A DNA stretch of 64,000 nucleotides from Absicoccus intestinalis (GCF_033971885.1 NZ_JALBUS010000001.1:153629-217628), one strand, 5' to 3'. Counted from the first letter of the stretch, positions 1-8,460 are shown. Notes: generated by a model not told the origin, from the letters alone. Program-made: numbers and translations.

Positions 1-181
1 TCACACTTTCTGGGATCACCAGCCCAGCTCGTTTGACGCCAAATCCCAAAGCGCCGGGTGAATTATACGATAAAGTTGCCGGTGAAGAATAAATCAAATG
101 ACAAGCCGGGATATATTCACTTGGAATCTTTTTGGCTTGGGATAATTGGGCAATGGTTTGAAAATAGGGTTGAGTATTCAT
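1..181 (-). CDS. Probable nitrogenase component 1-like protein, partial (C-terminus outside window)
   Basis: The ATG at 181 overlaps the TGA of the NifH-like gene (ATGA), so the two are translationally coupled. About 60 residues are visible before the window edge, starting MNTQPYFQTIAQLSQ and containing YNSPGALGFGVKRAG. No cofactor cysteine is yet reached. I call it the component-1 partner mainly because it directly follows a NifH-like gene; the visible residues alone do not prove it. It could be another oxidoreductase subunit. Confidence 0.45.
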   Translation of the reverse strand, partial: MNTQPYFQTIAQLSQAKKIPSEYIPACHLIYSSPATLSYNSPGALGFGVKRAGLVIPESV

Positions 182-930
182 GATGCATCCTCCATGAGTT
201 TTTTAGCGAGATCAAAAAAGATCTGGGCAATTTCCGAATGGGGATCACCTTCCACCACGGTCTTTCCTTGATCTTCCCATTCATTGATCGCATCACTTCG
301 GGGTACATCACAAACAATCGATAGGTGATTTTGATCCGCAAAGGCTTGGACTTTTTCTTCTTCGGAAGGCACATTGCGACGATTTAAGATCAAGCCTCGC
401 ACTTGTGCATAGGAACGATCTTTAAAATTATTCACGGCCGTATTGATATTATTGGCCGCATACAAAGCCATTTTTTCACCACTGGTCACGATCAAGATCT
501 CATCGGCATAGCCTTCACGAATCGGCGCGGCAAAGCCACCACAGACTACATCACCCAACACATCAAATAAGATGACATCGGGTTTCACTTTTTCAATGAG
601 TTCCAGATCATCCAAAAGATTGAAGGTGGCAATGATGCCTCGTCCGGCACAGCCAATGCCTGGTGTGGGTCCACCGGTTTCAATGCAGTGGATCCCGCCA
701 AACCCAATTTTCATGATATCTTCCAAGGTGGGGTCTTCATCGTGTTCTCGTAGATAGTTCATGACCGGTTCCAACGGATGGCCACCCAATAAGTTAATGG
801 TGGAATCCGCTTTGGGATCACAACCAATTTGGATCACGCGATAGCCAAGACTCGCCATGGCGGCAGCCAAATGACTAGTCATGGTCGATTTCCCAATGCC
901 CCCTTTTCCATAAATTGCGATTTTTTTCAT
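178..930 (-). CDS. NifH/BchL/CfbC-family iron protein (nitrogenase reductase-like)
   Basis: ATP-dependent one-electron donor of the nitrogenase superfamily, expected to work as a homodimer bridging one [4Fe-4S] cluster. Visible: P-loop GKGGIGKST at residues 8-16, and both cluster cysteines, Cys94 in GIGCAGRGI and Cys130 in DVVCGGFA. At 250 aa it is shorter than true NifH (about 280-296 aa), as in non-nitrogen-fixing homologues. It starts 2 bp after the TM1266-type gene and overlaps the next gene. No nifEN, nifB or nifDK is visible, so nitrogen fixation is not implied. The neighbouring [FeFe]-hydrogenase maturation genes suggest a role in anaerobic redox or cofactor chemistry; the substrate is unknown. 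Confidence 0.88.
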   Translation of the reverse strand: MKKIAIYGKGGIGKSTMTSHLAAAMASLGYRVIQIGCDPKADSTINLLGGHPLEPVMNYLREHDEDPTLEDIMKIGFGGIHCIETGGPTPGIGCAGRGIIATFNLLDDLELIEKVKPDVILFDVLGDVVCGGFAAPIREGYADEILIVTSGEKMALYAANNINTAVNNFKDRSYAQVRGLILNRRNVPSEEEKVQAFADQNHLSIVCDVPRSDAINEWEDQGKTVVEGDPHSEIAQIFFDLAKKLMEDAS

Positions 931-932
931 TT

Positions 933-1181
933 CTACACCTTCGTCAACATGGATTTGACTTGTACCCTTTCCAATCGGCCTAATTTGCCTGTTAAGGCAT
1001 TGATACGATCGGTGGTTCCATCGACCATCAAAGAAATCACCGATATATTTCTTTCTTTATAGGGAATGCCCATACGCCCTACCATCAAATCATTGTATTC
1101 GTGGATCAAAGCATTGACTTGTTCGACTTGTTCGAGATCTTCGATCACGATCGCAATGACGCCTAATCGTTTATTTTCCAT
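933..1181 (-). CDS. TM1266-family iron-only hydrogenase system regulator (putative)
   Basis: A small (82 aa) ACT/NikR-C-like protein of the TM1266 family, usually found beside hydEFG genes and named putative iron-only hydrogenase system regulator; its mechanism is not established. The sequence shows RLGVIAIVIED, HEYNDLMVGRMG and ISVISLMVDGTTD, all family-typical. A longer reading from TTG at 1193 is rejected because that TTG lies in the Shine-Dalgarno GGAGG (1185-1190), which is spaced correctly for the ATG at 1181. It lies just downstream of the hydF terminator and opens the operon with the NifH-like gene. Confidence 0.85.
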   Translation of the reverse strand: MENKRLGVIAIVIEDLEQVEQVNALIHEYNDLMVGRMGIPYKERNISVISLMVDGTTDRINALTGKLGRLERVQVKSMLTKV

Positions 1182-1191
1182 ATTTTCCTCC

Positions 1192-1220
1192 AAAAAAAAC
1201 AGACTCCTTCCAAGAGTCTG
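1192..1220 (-). terminator. Rho-independent terminator after hydF
   Basis: A 7-bp stem CAGACTC/GAGTCTG (1200-1206 with 1214-1220), a 7-nt loop and a minus-strand U-tract at 1192-1199. It ends directly upstream of the Shine-Dalgarno of the TM1266-type gene, so readthrough could feed the NifH-like operon. Confidence 0.85.
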
Positions 1221-1255
1221 TGATAAAACAGCTTTCTGCTTGGAAATCCTTACAG

Positions 1256-2422
1256 TTAGATGTCAAATAGTGCAATGGAACGATCTAAGATACCATGCAT
1301 TTGCGCAATGGCCGTTCCATAATTTGTCATATACGTATGTTGTGCTTTCGCTTGTTTCAACCGATTCTGCATGGTCTTTTCATTCAACATGCAACCGCCA
1401 CAATGAATGATCAGATCATAATCGGACACATCCTCGGGAAAGTCTTTTCCCGAAGAAAGATCATAAGGAACCGTATAACCGGTATATTCATGGATCCAAT
1501 GCGGTAATTTCACATTGCCAATGTCACCACATTGACGATGATGGGTACATCCTTCACTAATCAATATTCTTGATGAATCCGTCAAGTTTTTGATGTGTTG
1601 TGCCCCTTCGACCACTTGTTTTAAAATGCCTTTATAACGGGCCATCAAGATCGAAAAGGAAGTCAGCGGGATCGATTCAGGAACCACTTTGGATACGCGT
1701 CCAAATCGTTGCGAATCGGTGACCACCATTTTCGGATGCAGATGGGTCAAGGCTATAGCCAATTCATCATCTTGACAAACATAAGCCAAGCCATGATGAT
1801 CCAAGATATCACGAATGACCAATTGTTGGGGCAAGATCAAACGTCCTTTTGGCGCTGAGCCATCAATGGGAATGACCAAGATCACACTATCACCGGGATC
1901 GATCAGATCGCCAACGATCACTTTGGAGGATTCCACATCTTTGGCTAAATGGCCAATGGTTTCTTTCAGTTGTTCAATGCCGGTTTTTTCTTTGGCACTG
2001 ACCCATAGACCATCGATAGGATAGGTATCCACATCGCCTTTATTGTATACCACCAAATACGGAATAGACATGCTTTGAAAAAGATCGATCAACTGGCCAT
2101 CCAATGGTTGTAAACCTTTTTGGCCATCTACGACCAATATTGCCACATCGGCTTCTTTTAAGATTTCTTTGGTGCGTGCCTTGCGCTTTTCGCCTAAAGA
2201 TCCGACATCATCAAAGCCAGGGGTATCGATGATCTCAACCGGTCCTAATGGTAGAATTTCCATCGCTTTACGAACTGGATCTGTCGTGGTTCCTTCGACT
2301 TCCGAAACAACCGACATCGACTGATTTGTGATCGCATTGACCAAAGAACTTTTTCCGGCATTGCGCATACCAAAAAATGCGATATGTACGCGATTGGCCG
2401 ATAAACTTCCATTTAATCCCAT
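1256..2422 (-). CDS. hydF: [FeFe]-hydrogenase H-cluster maturation GTPase HydF
   Basis: HydF is the GTPase scaffold on which the diiron subcluster is built before transfer to hydrogenase. The 388-aa protein has an N-terminal GTPase domain (G1 GMRNAGKSS at 18-26, DTPG at 66-69, NKGD at 127-130), a middle dimerisation region and a C-terminal cluster domain with CTH (Cys292, His294) and HCGGC (His340, Cys341, Cys344), the expected [4Fe-4S] ligands. It overlaps the end of hydE by 10 bp. A terminator follows at 1192-1220. hydG and hydA are not in the window. Confidence 0.96.
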   Translation of the reverse strand: MGLNGSLSANRVHIAFFGMRNAGKSSLVNAITNQSMSVVSEVEGTTTDPVRKAMEILPLGPVEIIDTPGFDDVGSLGEKRKARTKEILKEADVAILVVDGQKGLQPLDGQLIDLFQSMSIPYLVVYNKGDVDTYPIDGLWVSAKEKTGIEQLKETIGHLAKDVESSKVIVGDLIDPGDSVILVIPIDGSAPKGRLILPQQLVIRDILDHHGLAYVCQDDELAIALTHLHPKMVVTDSQRFGRVSKVVPESIPLTSFSILMARYKGILKQVVEGAQHIKNLTDSSRILISEGCTHHRQCGDIGNVKLPHWIHEYTGYTVPYDLSSGKDFPEDVSDYDLIIHCGGCMLNEKTMQNRLKQAKAQHTYMTNYGTAIAQMHGILDRSIALFDI

Positions 2423-3465
2423 ACTTTTATATCTCCTCTATCGGTCACGACCGTATAGCCAATACGGTCCATCCGATTTTCTAAACAATGACGGCATTGT
2501 GCACTTTCATCCCCAATACAAATCTTATTGTCGTAGAGCTGATATTTGCGTCGTACACTTACTGGACTTAAATTGGGCATCACCACATTGGCACCGGCCA
2601 ATACCCCTTTTTCCCGTCCGACAGGATCCATCGTTCCTAAAGCGGTGGTTGCCGGGATCAACATAGGCGGATAAATCAGTCGCAAGAGACTGATCAAATA
2701 CAAGGTCAATTCCACACTGCCCGATGGTTGATCATGAAATGGGGTATCTTGAGCCGTAATATAGGGACCGATTCCACACATTTCCGGATGAAAGGTCTCT
2801 ACAAATTTTAGATCTTGGGCTAAATGATGAGCCGTTTGATACGGTGATTGCACCATCATGCCAACGCCGACGGCATAGCCGATATCGCGTAAATCTTGAA
2901 TGCATTGCATCCGATGCGTAAACGACATCGATGCTGGATGCAGCTGATGATAATGTTGCTGATTGGCGGTTTCATGGCGCAATAAATAACGTTGGGCCCC
3001 CGCATCGTATAATCGTTGATAACTTTCTTTGCTTCGTTCCCCTACCGATAGAGTAATGGCACAATCGGGATAGGAAGCATGGATATGCGATACGATGTCG
3101 CATAAGCGATCATCATCAAAATAGGCATCTTCGCCACCTTGTAGGACAAAGGTACGAAAGCCAAGATCGTAGCCTTCTGCACAACACGAAAGAATATCAT
3201 CCATATCTAGACGATATCGACTACAATGTGCATCTTTACGAATTCCACAATAGAAACAATCGTTCTTACAAATATTGGTAAATTCGATCAAGCCACGTAC
3301 ATAGATGGCTTTTCCATAAATGGATTGGGATAGATTCCGCGCTTTTCGTGCGGCCAGTTCCATCGCTTCTTCATCACGATGGGTGATCAAATATTCATAG
3401 GCATCCAAAGATAATTGATGGGTAGATGCCAATTTTTCAATATATTCATTCACTTTTGTATCCAT
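2413..3465 (-). CDS. hydE: [FeFe]-hydrogenase maturation radical SAM enzyme HydE
   Basis: A radical SAM enzyme acting in assembly of the H-cluster diiron unit. The 350-aa sequence has the radical SAM triad Cys66, Cys70 and Cys73 in ICKNDCFYCG, followed by a TIM-barrel-like body with SVGERSKESY and LLRHETAN, as in the HydE/BioB superfamily. It is the first gene of the pair with hydF. The start at 3465 is followed by a normal HydE N-terminus, although the upstream Shine-Dalgarno is weak. A palindrome at 3474-3491 upstream resembles a Rex operator. Confidence 0.95.
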   Translation of the reverse strand: MDTKVNEYIEKLASTHQLSLDAYEYLITHRDEEAMELAARKARNLSQSIYGKAIYVRGLIEFTNICKNDCFYCGIRKDAHCSRYRLDMDDILSCCAEGYDLGFRTFVLQGGEDAYFDDDRLCDIVSHIHASYPDCAITLSVGERSKESYQRLYDAGAQRYLLRHETANQQHYHQLHPASMSFTHRMQCIQDLRDIGYAVGVGMMVQSPYQTAHHLAQDLKFVETFHPEMCGIGPYITAQDTPFHDQPSGSVELTLYLISLLRLIYPPMLIPATTALGTMDPVGREKGVLAGANVVMPNLSPVSVRRKYQLYDNKICIGDESAQCRHCLENRMDRIGYTVVTDRGDIKVWD

Positions 3466-3473
3466 AATTTATC

Positions 3474-3491
3474 ATGTGAATAATTTCACGA
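3474..3491. promoter_or_regulatory. Candidate Rex (redox) operator upstream of hydE
   Basis: The inverted repeat GTGAA-TAAT-TTCAC (3476-3489) matches the core of the Firmicutes Rex consensus TTGTGAAnnnnTTCACAA, with one mismatch at each outer flank. It lies 11-24 bp upstream of the hydE ATG. Rex senses NADH/NAD+ and is known to control fermentation and hydrogenase genes in clostridia. No Rex gene is in this window. Confidence 0.5.
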
Positions 3492-3533
3492 TACTATCCT
3501 AACATAACTAGGCCCATATAGCCAATCGAATGC

Positions 3534-3558
3534 AAAAAAATTGCCTGTTTCCAGGCAA
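3534..3558 (-). terminator. Rho-independent terminator of the patatin/membrane-protein pair
   Basis: Stem TTGCCTG/CAGGCAA (3541-3547 with 3552-3558), 4-nt loop, minus-strand U-tract from the A-run 3534-3540. It ends transcription of the 3560-5010 genes before hydE. Confidence 0.9.
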
Positions 3559-3559
3559 C

Positions 3560-4150
3560 CTATATTTGGCCAATCATTTGTAAGAAGATCAAGGCCAGTC
3601 CCAAATGGCTGATCCAACTCCCTCCCATCCAGATCGTAGGGTGCTTGAGCTGGAGGTCTTCACAGGCAAAGAACACAAAAAGCAGAGGCAAGAGGATCTC
3701 GATCCACCACAAGCCATAGCTATTGGTGTTTCCCGACTCAATAAACAAGATTTCTAAAATGACACAGAGCCCAAACAAAGGCAAATTGCGCAACAAGGTA
3801 TAGCCGCGATACTTTTTCTTCTTCCATTGTTTCCAAGGTACAAAACACAGCACGATACGAACCAAAAGGCAAATCGTAAAGAGCAAGGAAAGCAGGGATG
3901 GTATGGTCAACATCGTATAGAGTTGGATCCATGCTTGATACAACATGTATAAGCCTAAAGTAATGGCAAAGGATTGGATCAAACGGTTATCTTTATATAT
4001 CACATCGACAACATCACACATATACAAGCCAATCAAGACCCAGGCAAAGCGATGAAAAATATCAAAGGGTTGTTCCAATAAATGAACGATCAAGGAAAAC
4101 ATCACCACAAGATAAAGAATACAAAGGATCGTCTTTATCTTTGTTTTCAT
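3560..4150 (-). CDS. Multi-pass membrane protein of unknown function
   Basis: A 196-aa, strongly hydrophobic protein with about six predicted membrane segments separated by short loops, including a basic loop WKQWKKKKYRG near residue 110. No enzymatic motif or family is recognised. It overlaps the upstream patatin-like gene by 4 bp (ATGA), so the two are probably co-translated, and is followed by a terminator. A role in the envelope alongside the phospholipase-like partner is possible but unproven. Confidence 0.75.
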   Translation of the reverse strand: MKTKIKTILCILYLVVMFSLIVHLLEQPFDIFHRFAWVLIGLYMCDVVDVIYKDNRLIQSFAITLGLYMLYQAWIQLYTMLTIPSLLSLLFTICLLVRIVLCFVPWKQWKKKKYRGYTLLRNLPLFGLCVILEILFIESGNTNSYGLWWIEILLPLLFVFFACEDLQLKHPTIWMGGSWISHLGLALIFLQMIGQI

Positions 4151-5010
4151 TGGGCATCCCCGATAAAAGCTTGCAAGGCTTTTTTCAATTTCACATAATC
4201 ATACATGCCTAAGGAGTACAATTGTTCATTTTCTTTGGGATCCATCGATGTGGTGCTCATTGGTAAATGTTCACTAGGTGCAAAAATAAAGGCTTTTTTT
4301 TGTTTTTCCAAATCAAACATCAAATCTTGTTCTTTTTTATACATGATATGTCGACGATCCAGATCCTTGATCGTAGCTGGATATTTGGCACACAAAGCAT
4401 GATACAACTTCTTATGGGCTTCGGGTTCTTTGACATAATCCCGTGGCTTGGATGTGATTACGACCAATTTATCACAGCCTTGATCCAAGGCTCTTTGACA
4501 AGGAATCGCATCCGATACCCCGCCATCATAATAATGGCCATTGCCAATTTGAACAGGATGACACGCTGCCGGAATGGCACTGGAAGCCATGATGGCTCGA
4601 TAATCATTTTGTTTCATCACCGTTTTATCAAAATAAACCGGTTGTCCGGTTTTCGCATCCGTGGCCACCAATTCAAATTGCGTGGGATTCTGGATGATGG
4701 CTGCATAATTGATGGGATCTTTTCCATCGGAATTTGTCAAGGTTCCATATATATATTGAAGACCAAATAAATCACCGGTTTTTAAGAAACTTTTTTTACC
4801 AAAAAATTCGGGATCTTTGATCCATTTTGTATAAAATCGAATATTTCGTCCGCGTTGGCCGGCTAAGTAACTGGCAAGATTGGCACTGCCTGCTGAGGCG
4901 CCAATACAATAGTCAAACGAAATATCATCATCTAAAAATTTATCTAAGATGGCAGCACCATAGGCACATTTCATGCCGCCGCCTTCACATACTAAACCAA
5001 TTCTTGTCAT
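4147..5010 (-). CDS. Patatin-like phospholipase family protein
   Basis: Patatin-fold serine hydrolases use a Ser-Asp dyad to cleave lipid acyl esters. The 287-aa protein shows the oxyanion glycine run CEGGGMK (8-14), nucleophile Ser39 in GASAGS and the catalytic Asp162 in YDGGVSD. There is no signal peptide, so it is probably cytoplasmic or membrane-associated. The Shine-Dalgarno AAAGGA precedes the ATG. It is more like the YjeI/RssA-type patatins than the two related patatins at 22.5 and 26.8 kb. The substrate is unknown. Confidence 0.9.
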   Translation of the reverse strand: MTRIGLVCEGGGMKCAYGAAILDKFLDDDISFDYCIGASAGSANLASYLAGQRGRNIRFYTKWIKDPEFFGKKSFLKTGDLFGLQYIYGTLTNSDGKDPINYAAIIQNPTQFELVATDAKTGQPVYFDKTVMKQNDYRAIMASSAIPAACHPVQIGNGHYYDGGVSDAIPCQRALDQGCDKLVVITSKPRDYVKEPEAHKKLYHALCAKYPATIKDLDRRHIMYKKEQDLMFDLEKQKKAFIFAPSEHLPMSTTSMDPKENEQLYSLGMYDYVKLKKALQAFIGDAQ

Positions 5011-5056
5011 ATGATCATCCTTTACTTATGTGTATTTATTCTAAATCATTTCCATC

Positions 5057-5084
5057 AAAAAAGAAATGGACATGAGCCATTTCT
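5057..5084 (-). terminator. Rho-independent terminator of the amidotransferase gene
   Basis: Stem AGAAATGG/CCATTTCT (5062-5069 with 5077-5084), 7-nt loop, U-tract 5057-5062 on the minus strand. The right arm touches the stop codon of the 5084-5866 gene. Confidence 0.85.
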
Positions 5085-5866
5085 TATAGATTGGAAAAAT
5101 CAATAAATTCACCGCCAATGGATTTAAATTGATCGGCATTAAAGATATATTCATGATGGTGCTTGGTGCCTTGATAGACCAACTCGCCATCTTGATAGGC
5201 CAACAGCTGGGTCAATGGGACGGGTTGCCAATCTTCATCCGATAAAGGCTTGGTCGAAAAATAGCGTCCTTCTGGTGTTTCTAATTGATGAAGCGTATGG
5301 GCTTCGTTGGTATGGACATAGAAATTGTCGCCATCATAGATGATCAAATTTAATTTATTCCCTCTGGATACGTCACAAACTAAGGTATCCAAGAGTTCAA
5401 AGCGTTCTTTTTGATTCAATTCTTTGCCTAATTCAATTTCTTTGCGGTTGATCGCATCCACAATATACAAAAGGACCCGTTCACTGTCGGTTTCTCCTTC
5501 TTGGACTTTCTTATATTGATTCAAAGGTTCATAGTTAAAGATCGTGCCATTATGGATCATCGTCCAGGTGCGACCATATCGATCGACCCAGCGATAGGGG
5601 TTGCAGTTATTGCGTTTCATTTCGCCTACGGTCGCATAGCGAATATGAGCAAGACACGTCCGAGCATAAATCGGCTCGGATAAGCGTTCAGCCAAATAGA
5701 AAGAGCGCGAGGCTTGTTTGGACTCTTTTTCTACGCGTGAAACCTTCCCATCCAAGATGGCCAATCCCCAGCCATGAGGATGACGTACACTATGTGAATA
5801 GAACACATCCAAATAGTCATTCATTTCTTGATAGGTATTTCCCGAAAAGCCAAACAATTCACACAT
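5084..5866 (-). CDS. Class II glutamine amidotransferase (Ntn hydrolase) family protein
   Basis: The protein starts Met-Cys-Glu-Leu-Phe-Gly; removal of Met exposes Cys2, the nucleophile of class II (GATase_4/6, YafJ/EgtC-like) amidotransferase domains. HPHGWGLA (residues 34-41), LAHIRYATVG and MIHNGTIFNYEPL (oxyanion and glutamine-binding region) are all typical. At 260 aa it is a stand-alone glutaminase-like domain with no synthetase partner alongside, so the acceptor is unknown. It is monocistronic between a promoter at 5890-5918 and a terminator at 5057-5084. Confidence 0.9.
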   Translation of the reverse strand: MCELFGFSGNTYQEMNDYLDVFYSHSVRHPHGWGLAILDGKVSRVEKESKQASRSFYLAERLSEPIYARTCLAHIRYATVGEMKRNNCNPYRWVDRYGRTWTMIHNGTIFNYEPLNQYKKVQEGETDSERVLLYIVDAINRKEIELGKELNQKERFELLDTLVCDVSRGNKLNLIIYDGDNFYVHTNEAHTLHQLETPEGRYFSTKPLSDEDWQPVPLTQLLAYQDGELVYQGTKHHHEYIFNADQFKSIGGEFIDFSNL

Positions 5867-5889
5867 GATCCTTCCCCTTTCAGAATTTT

Positions 5890-5918
5890 ATTATAGCTAA
5901 AAACTCTTGATTTGTGAA
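5890..5918 (-). promoter_or_regulatory. Sigma-A-type promoter for the amidotransferase gene
   Basis: On the minus strand: -35 TTCACA (5913-5918), 17-bp spacer, -10 TATAAT (5890-5895). It lies 24 bp from the ATG, with the Shine-Dalgarno GGGGAAGG between. Confidence 0.7.
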
Positions 5919-5961
5919 AGTTCTATGCATTGTTTCTTTTTCTAATCTATATAAATATTCT

Positions 5962-6852
5962 TTAGAACGCCGCTTCTATGGCTTGGATCCGTTTGGCTAG
6001 ATCTTCCAATACCGGTGTTTGGATGCCAAGCTGTTTGGCAATGGGAACGACCGTTCCAGAAAATAAGGCCAGCTCGGTCTTGCGATGGGCAATGATATCT
6101 TGTCGCATGCTGGGCATGCCTTCATTGGACATGGTTTTCATCACTTCGAACCAATGTTGTACATCCGCATCGGTAATGGCAATGTTTTGGGCATTGGCCA
6201 CCGCTTTGACTTCCAACATGGCTTTCATATAGATGTCTTGGAGCGGGCCATCGACCTTGATCCCACCATATGTTGTATAATAGGCAGCACATGTTTGATT
6301 GAGGCCGCAATTCAACATCAATTTGTTCCATTGTTCTTTGATGATATCGTCGACCCATCGATGAGGAATTGCACAACTCGTATACAATTGATTCAGTCGT
6401 TGACAGGCTTCTTTTTGATCCGGATCATCTGGGCCAAATACCAATTCCCCCACCACATGATAGGTACATTGATTCTGTAAATAGGTCGAATCCATGCCTT
6501 GGACAATGGTACGAATCACCAAATTGTTCGGAAAGGCTTGGCGCAATTCGTCTTCGGATCGAATGCCATTTAAGGCCGAAACGATCAACGTATGCGCATC
6601 AATCGATGGGCCAGCCAAGGCTATGGCACTGTTTAGACCGGCATATTTGGTGGCAAGAAATAAAAGATCAACAGGTTCTGTTTGGGTTTCATAGTGAAAA
6701 TCTACGCTTTTGCCGTTACAAATCAAGGGATCGGCTTCGTAACGTTTTTTACGTGTTTCATCCACTAGAAAGATGACATCTTGCCCTCCTTGCTCAAACA
6801 ATTGGCCATACAAAGTGCCAATGGCACCGCGCCCGATCATCGCAATTTTCAT
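5962..6852 (-). CDS. 2-dehydropantoate 2-reductase (PanE/ApbA) family protein
   Basis: NADPH-dependent reductase family; the founding member makes pantoate for coenzyme A synthesis. The 296-aa protein has the Rossmann motif GRGAIG at 7-12, the family signature KEQWNKLMLNCGLNQ, and SMRQDIIAHRKTELALFSG near the C-terminus, which lines the active site. It overlaps dapB by 4 bp and is the last gene of the lysine-riboswitch operon. panB, panC and panD are not nearby, so the true substrate could be another 2-oxo acid. Confidence is high for the family and moderate for the reaction. Confidence 0.87.
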   Translation of the reverse strand: MKIAMIGRGAIGTLYGQLFEQGGQDVIFLVDETRKKRYEADPLICNGKSVDFHYETQTEPVDLLFLATKYAGLNSAIALAGPSIDAHTLIVSALNGIRSEDELRQAFPNNLVIRTIVQGMDSTYLQNQCTYHVVGELVFGPDDPDQKEACQRLNQLYTSCAIPHRWVDDIIKEQWNKLMLNCGLNQTCAAYYTTYGGIKVDGPLQDIYMKAMLEVKAVANAQNIAITDADVQHWFEVMKTMSNEGMPSMRQDIIAHRKTELALFSGTVVPIAKQLGIQTPVLEDLAKRIQAIEAAF

Positions 6853-7568
6853 GCGTGATCGACTCCTAAAAGATCGTTCATGCCATACAATCCAGCTGGT
6901 TTGTTTTCGAGCCAGGCAGCGGCTTTTAATGCGCCATTCACAAAGATCTGCCGATTGGTCGCATGATGCGTGATAGTGATGGATTCATTATCCCCAAAGA
7001 AGTGCACGGTGTGTTCCCCAGCTTCGGTGCCACCACGCAAAGCATGCACACCAATTTCCTTTTGACGCGGACCAATCAGGCCATGACGACCATAGACTTC
7101 TTTGAAGGCACCATCGGGATTCATGATTTCCAGGATGGCTTTGGCCGTACCACTGGGGGCATCGGCCTTTTGATTGTGATGGGTTTCGACCAATTCCATA
7201 TCAAACGTATCTTTTAAAAGAGGAACAGCGACTTTCAGGATTTCCGAAAAGACCGCCACACCATACGAATAATTGGCCGAAAAGAAGACGGGATGGGATT
7301 TTGACAAAGTGACCAATTGTTCTTTTTGATCATCCTCCAAACCGGTCGTTCCATACACCAAGGCACAATCATGCGCTTGGACATAATCCAGGATCCAACT
7401 TAAATTATCGCGATGGGAAAAATCAATGATCATATCGGCCGTTTCGATTTGATCTAAAATATCCAGATTGGATGTATCCACATTCGCCAAGACAGTATGG
7501 CCTAAATTTTGTGCAGTTTCTTTGATGAGCGAGCCCATTTTTCCGTTGCCACCAATGATCAATTTCAT
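6849..7568 (-). CDS. dapB: 4-hydroxy-tetrahydrodipicolinate reductase
   Basis: Reduces 4-hydroxy-tetrahydrodipicolinate to tetrahydrodipicolinate in the diaminopimelate/lysine pathway. Visible: N-terminal GGNGKMG nucleotide-binding loop (residues 6-12), the active-site stretch ETHHNQKADAPSGTA (His-His, Lys), and the C-terminal HHATNRQIF family motif. The 239-aa length fits the shorter Gram-positive DapB type. It overlaps dapA by 4 bp and the PanE-like gene by 4 bp, so the three are probably translationally coupled. Confidence 0.95.
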   Translation of the reverse strand: MKLIIGGNGKMGSLIKETAQNLGHTVLANVDTSNLDILDQIETADMIIDFSHRDNLSWILDYVQAHDCALVYGTTGLEDDQKEQLVTLSKSHPVFFSANYSYGVAVFSEILKVAVPLLKDTFDMELVETHHNQKADAPSGTAKAILEIMNPDGAFKEVYGRHGLIGPRQKEIGVHALRGGTEAGEHTVHFFGDNESITITHHATNRQIFVNGALKAAAWLENKPAGLYGMNDLLGVDHA

Positions 7569-8443
7569 GCGATGATGCCTACTTTCTTCATTTCTGCTTC
7601 CAAATGATCGTGATTTTTTGGATCCATTGGATACAGTGGCAAACGATAGCCACCCACATTTTTGCCCATCAAGTTTAAAGCGGCCTTGACAGGGATAGGA
7701 TTGACTTCACAGAATAAGGCATGGATATAATCCAAGTATTTTTGTTGGATGGATAAGGATTGTTTTAAATCACCCTCCAACCAGGCTTGTACCATATCAT
7801 GGGCTTCCTGGGGGTTGGTATTCGCAAAGACCGAAATCACGCCAGAACCGCCCAAGGAAAGAATAGGTACGACCATATCATCATTCCCGGAATACATCAC
7901 AAAATCATCGTTGAGATAACGAGAAATGCGAGTGGCATAACTGATATCGCCACTGGCTTCTTTGATGCCACAAATATTTGGGTGTTGGGATAAGACGGCT
8001 ACGGCGTGTTCACTCAATTTACATCCGGTACGACCCGGTACATTATAGAGAATGATCGGGGTATGGACGGAATCAGCAACGGTGGTAAAGTGTGCGATCA
8101 TGCCACCTTCATTGGCCTTGTTGTAGTAAGGAGTGATGATCAATAAATAATCGGCACCCATATTTTCATATTTTATGCTCTTATCCACTGCGGTTTTGGT
8201 GTCGTTTGAACCCGCTCCAACCACAACGGGAATCCGATGATCGATCTTATCGATCGTATAGCGGACAACGGCATCGTCTTCTTCATGGGTCATGGTACTG
8301 GATTCACCGGTTGTTCCTAGAACCAAGATGCCATCGGTATGATTGGCCACATGGAATTCCAACAATTCACCTAATTTATCAAAATCAACGCTGCCATCTT
8401 CATGAAATGGCGTAATTAATGCAACAATAGAACCTTTGATCAT
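7565..8443 (-). CDS. dapA: 4-hydroxy-tetrahydrodipicolinate synthase
   Basis: Condenses pyruvate with aspartate semialdehyde, the committed step of lysine and diaminopimelate synthesis. The 292-aa TIM-barrel protein shows GTTGESSTMTHEE (residues 42-54), YNVPGRTGC (active-site tyrosine) and GIKEASGD, carrying the Schiff-base lysine. The ATG at 8443 is preferred over GTG at 8452, because the Shine-Dalgarno AAAGGA is 10 bp from the ATG but nearly touches the GTG. It follows lysA after 17 bp. Confidence 0.95.
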   Translation of the reverse strand: MIKGSIVALITPFHEDGSVDFDKLGELLEFHVANHTDGILVLGTTGESSTMTHEEDDAVVRYTIDKIDHRIPVVVGAGSNDTKTAVDKSIKYENMGADYLLIITPYYNKANEGGMIAHFTTVADSVHTPIILYNVPGRTGCKLSEHAVAVLSQHPNICGIKEASGDISYATRISRYLNDDFVMYSGNDDMVVPILSLGGSGVISVFANTNPQEAHDMVQAWLEGDLKQSLSIQQKYLDYIHALFCEVNPIPVKAALNLMGKNVGGYRLPLYPMDPKNHDHLEAEMKKVGIIA

Positions 8444-8460
8444 TGAAAACACATCCTTTC

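Noticed and set aside
178..930. Claim of nitrogen fixation
   Set aside because: Only a NifH-like gene and an unfinished neighbour are visible; nifB, nifE, nifN and nifDK are absent.
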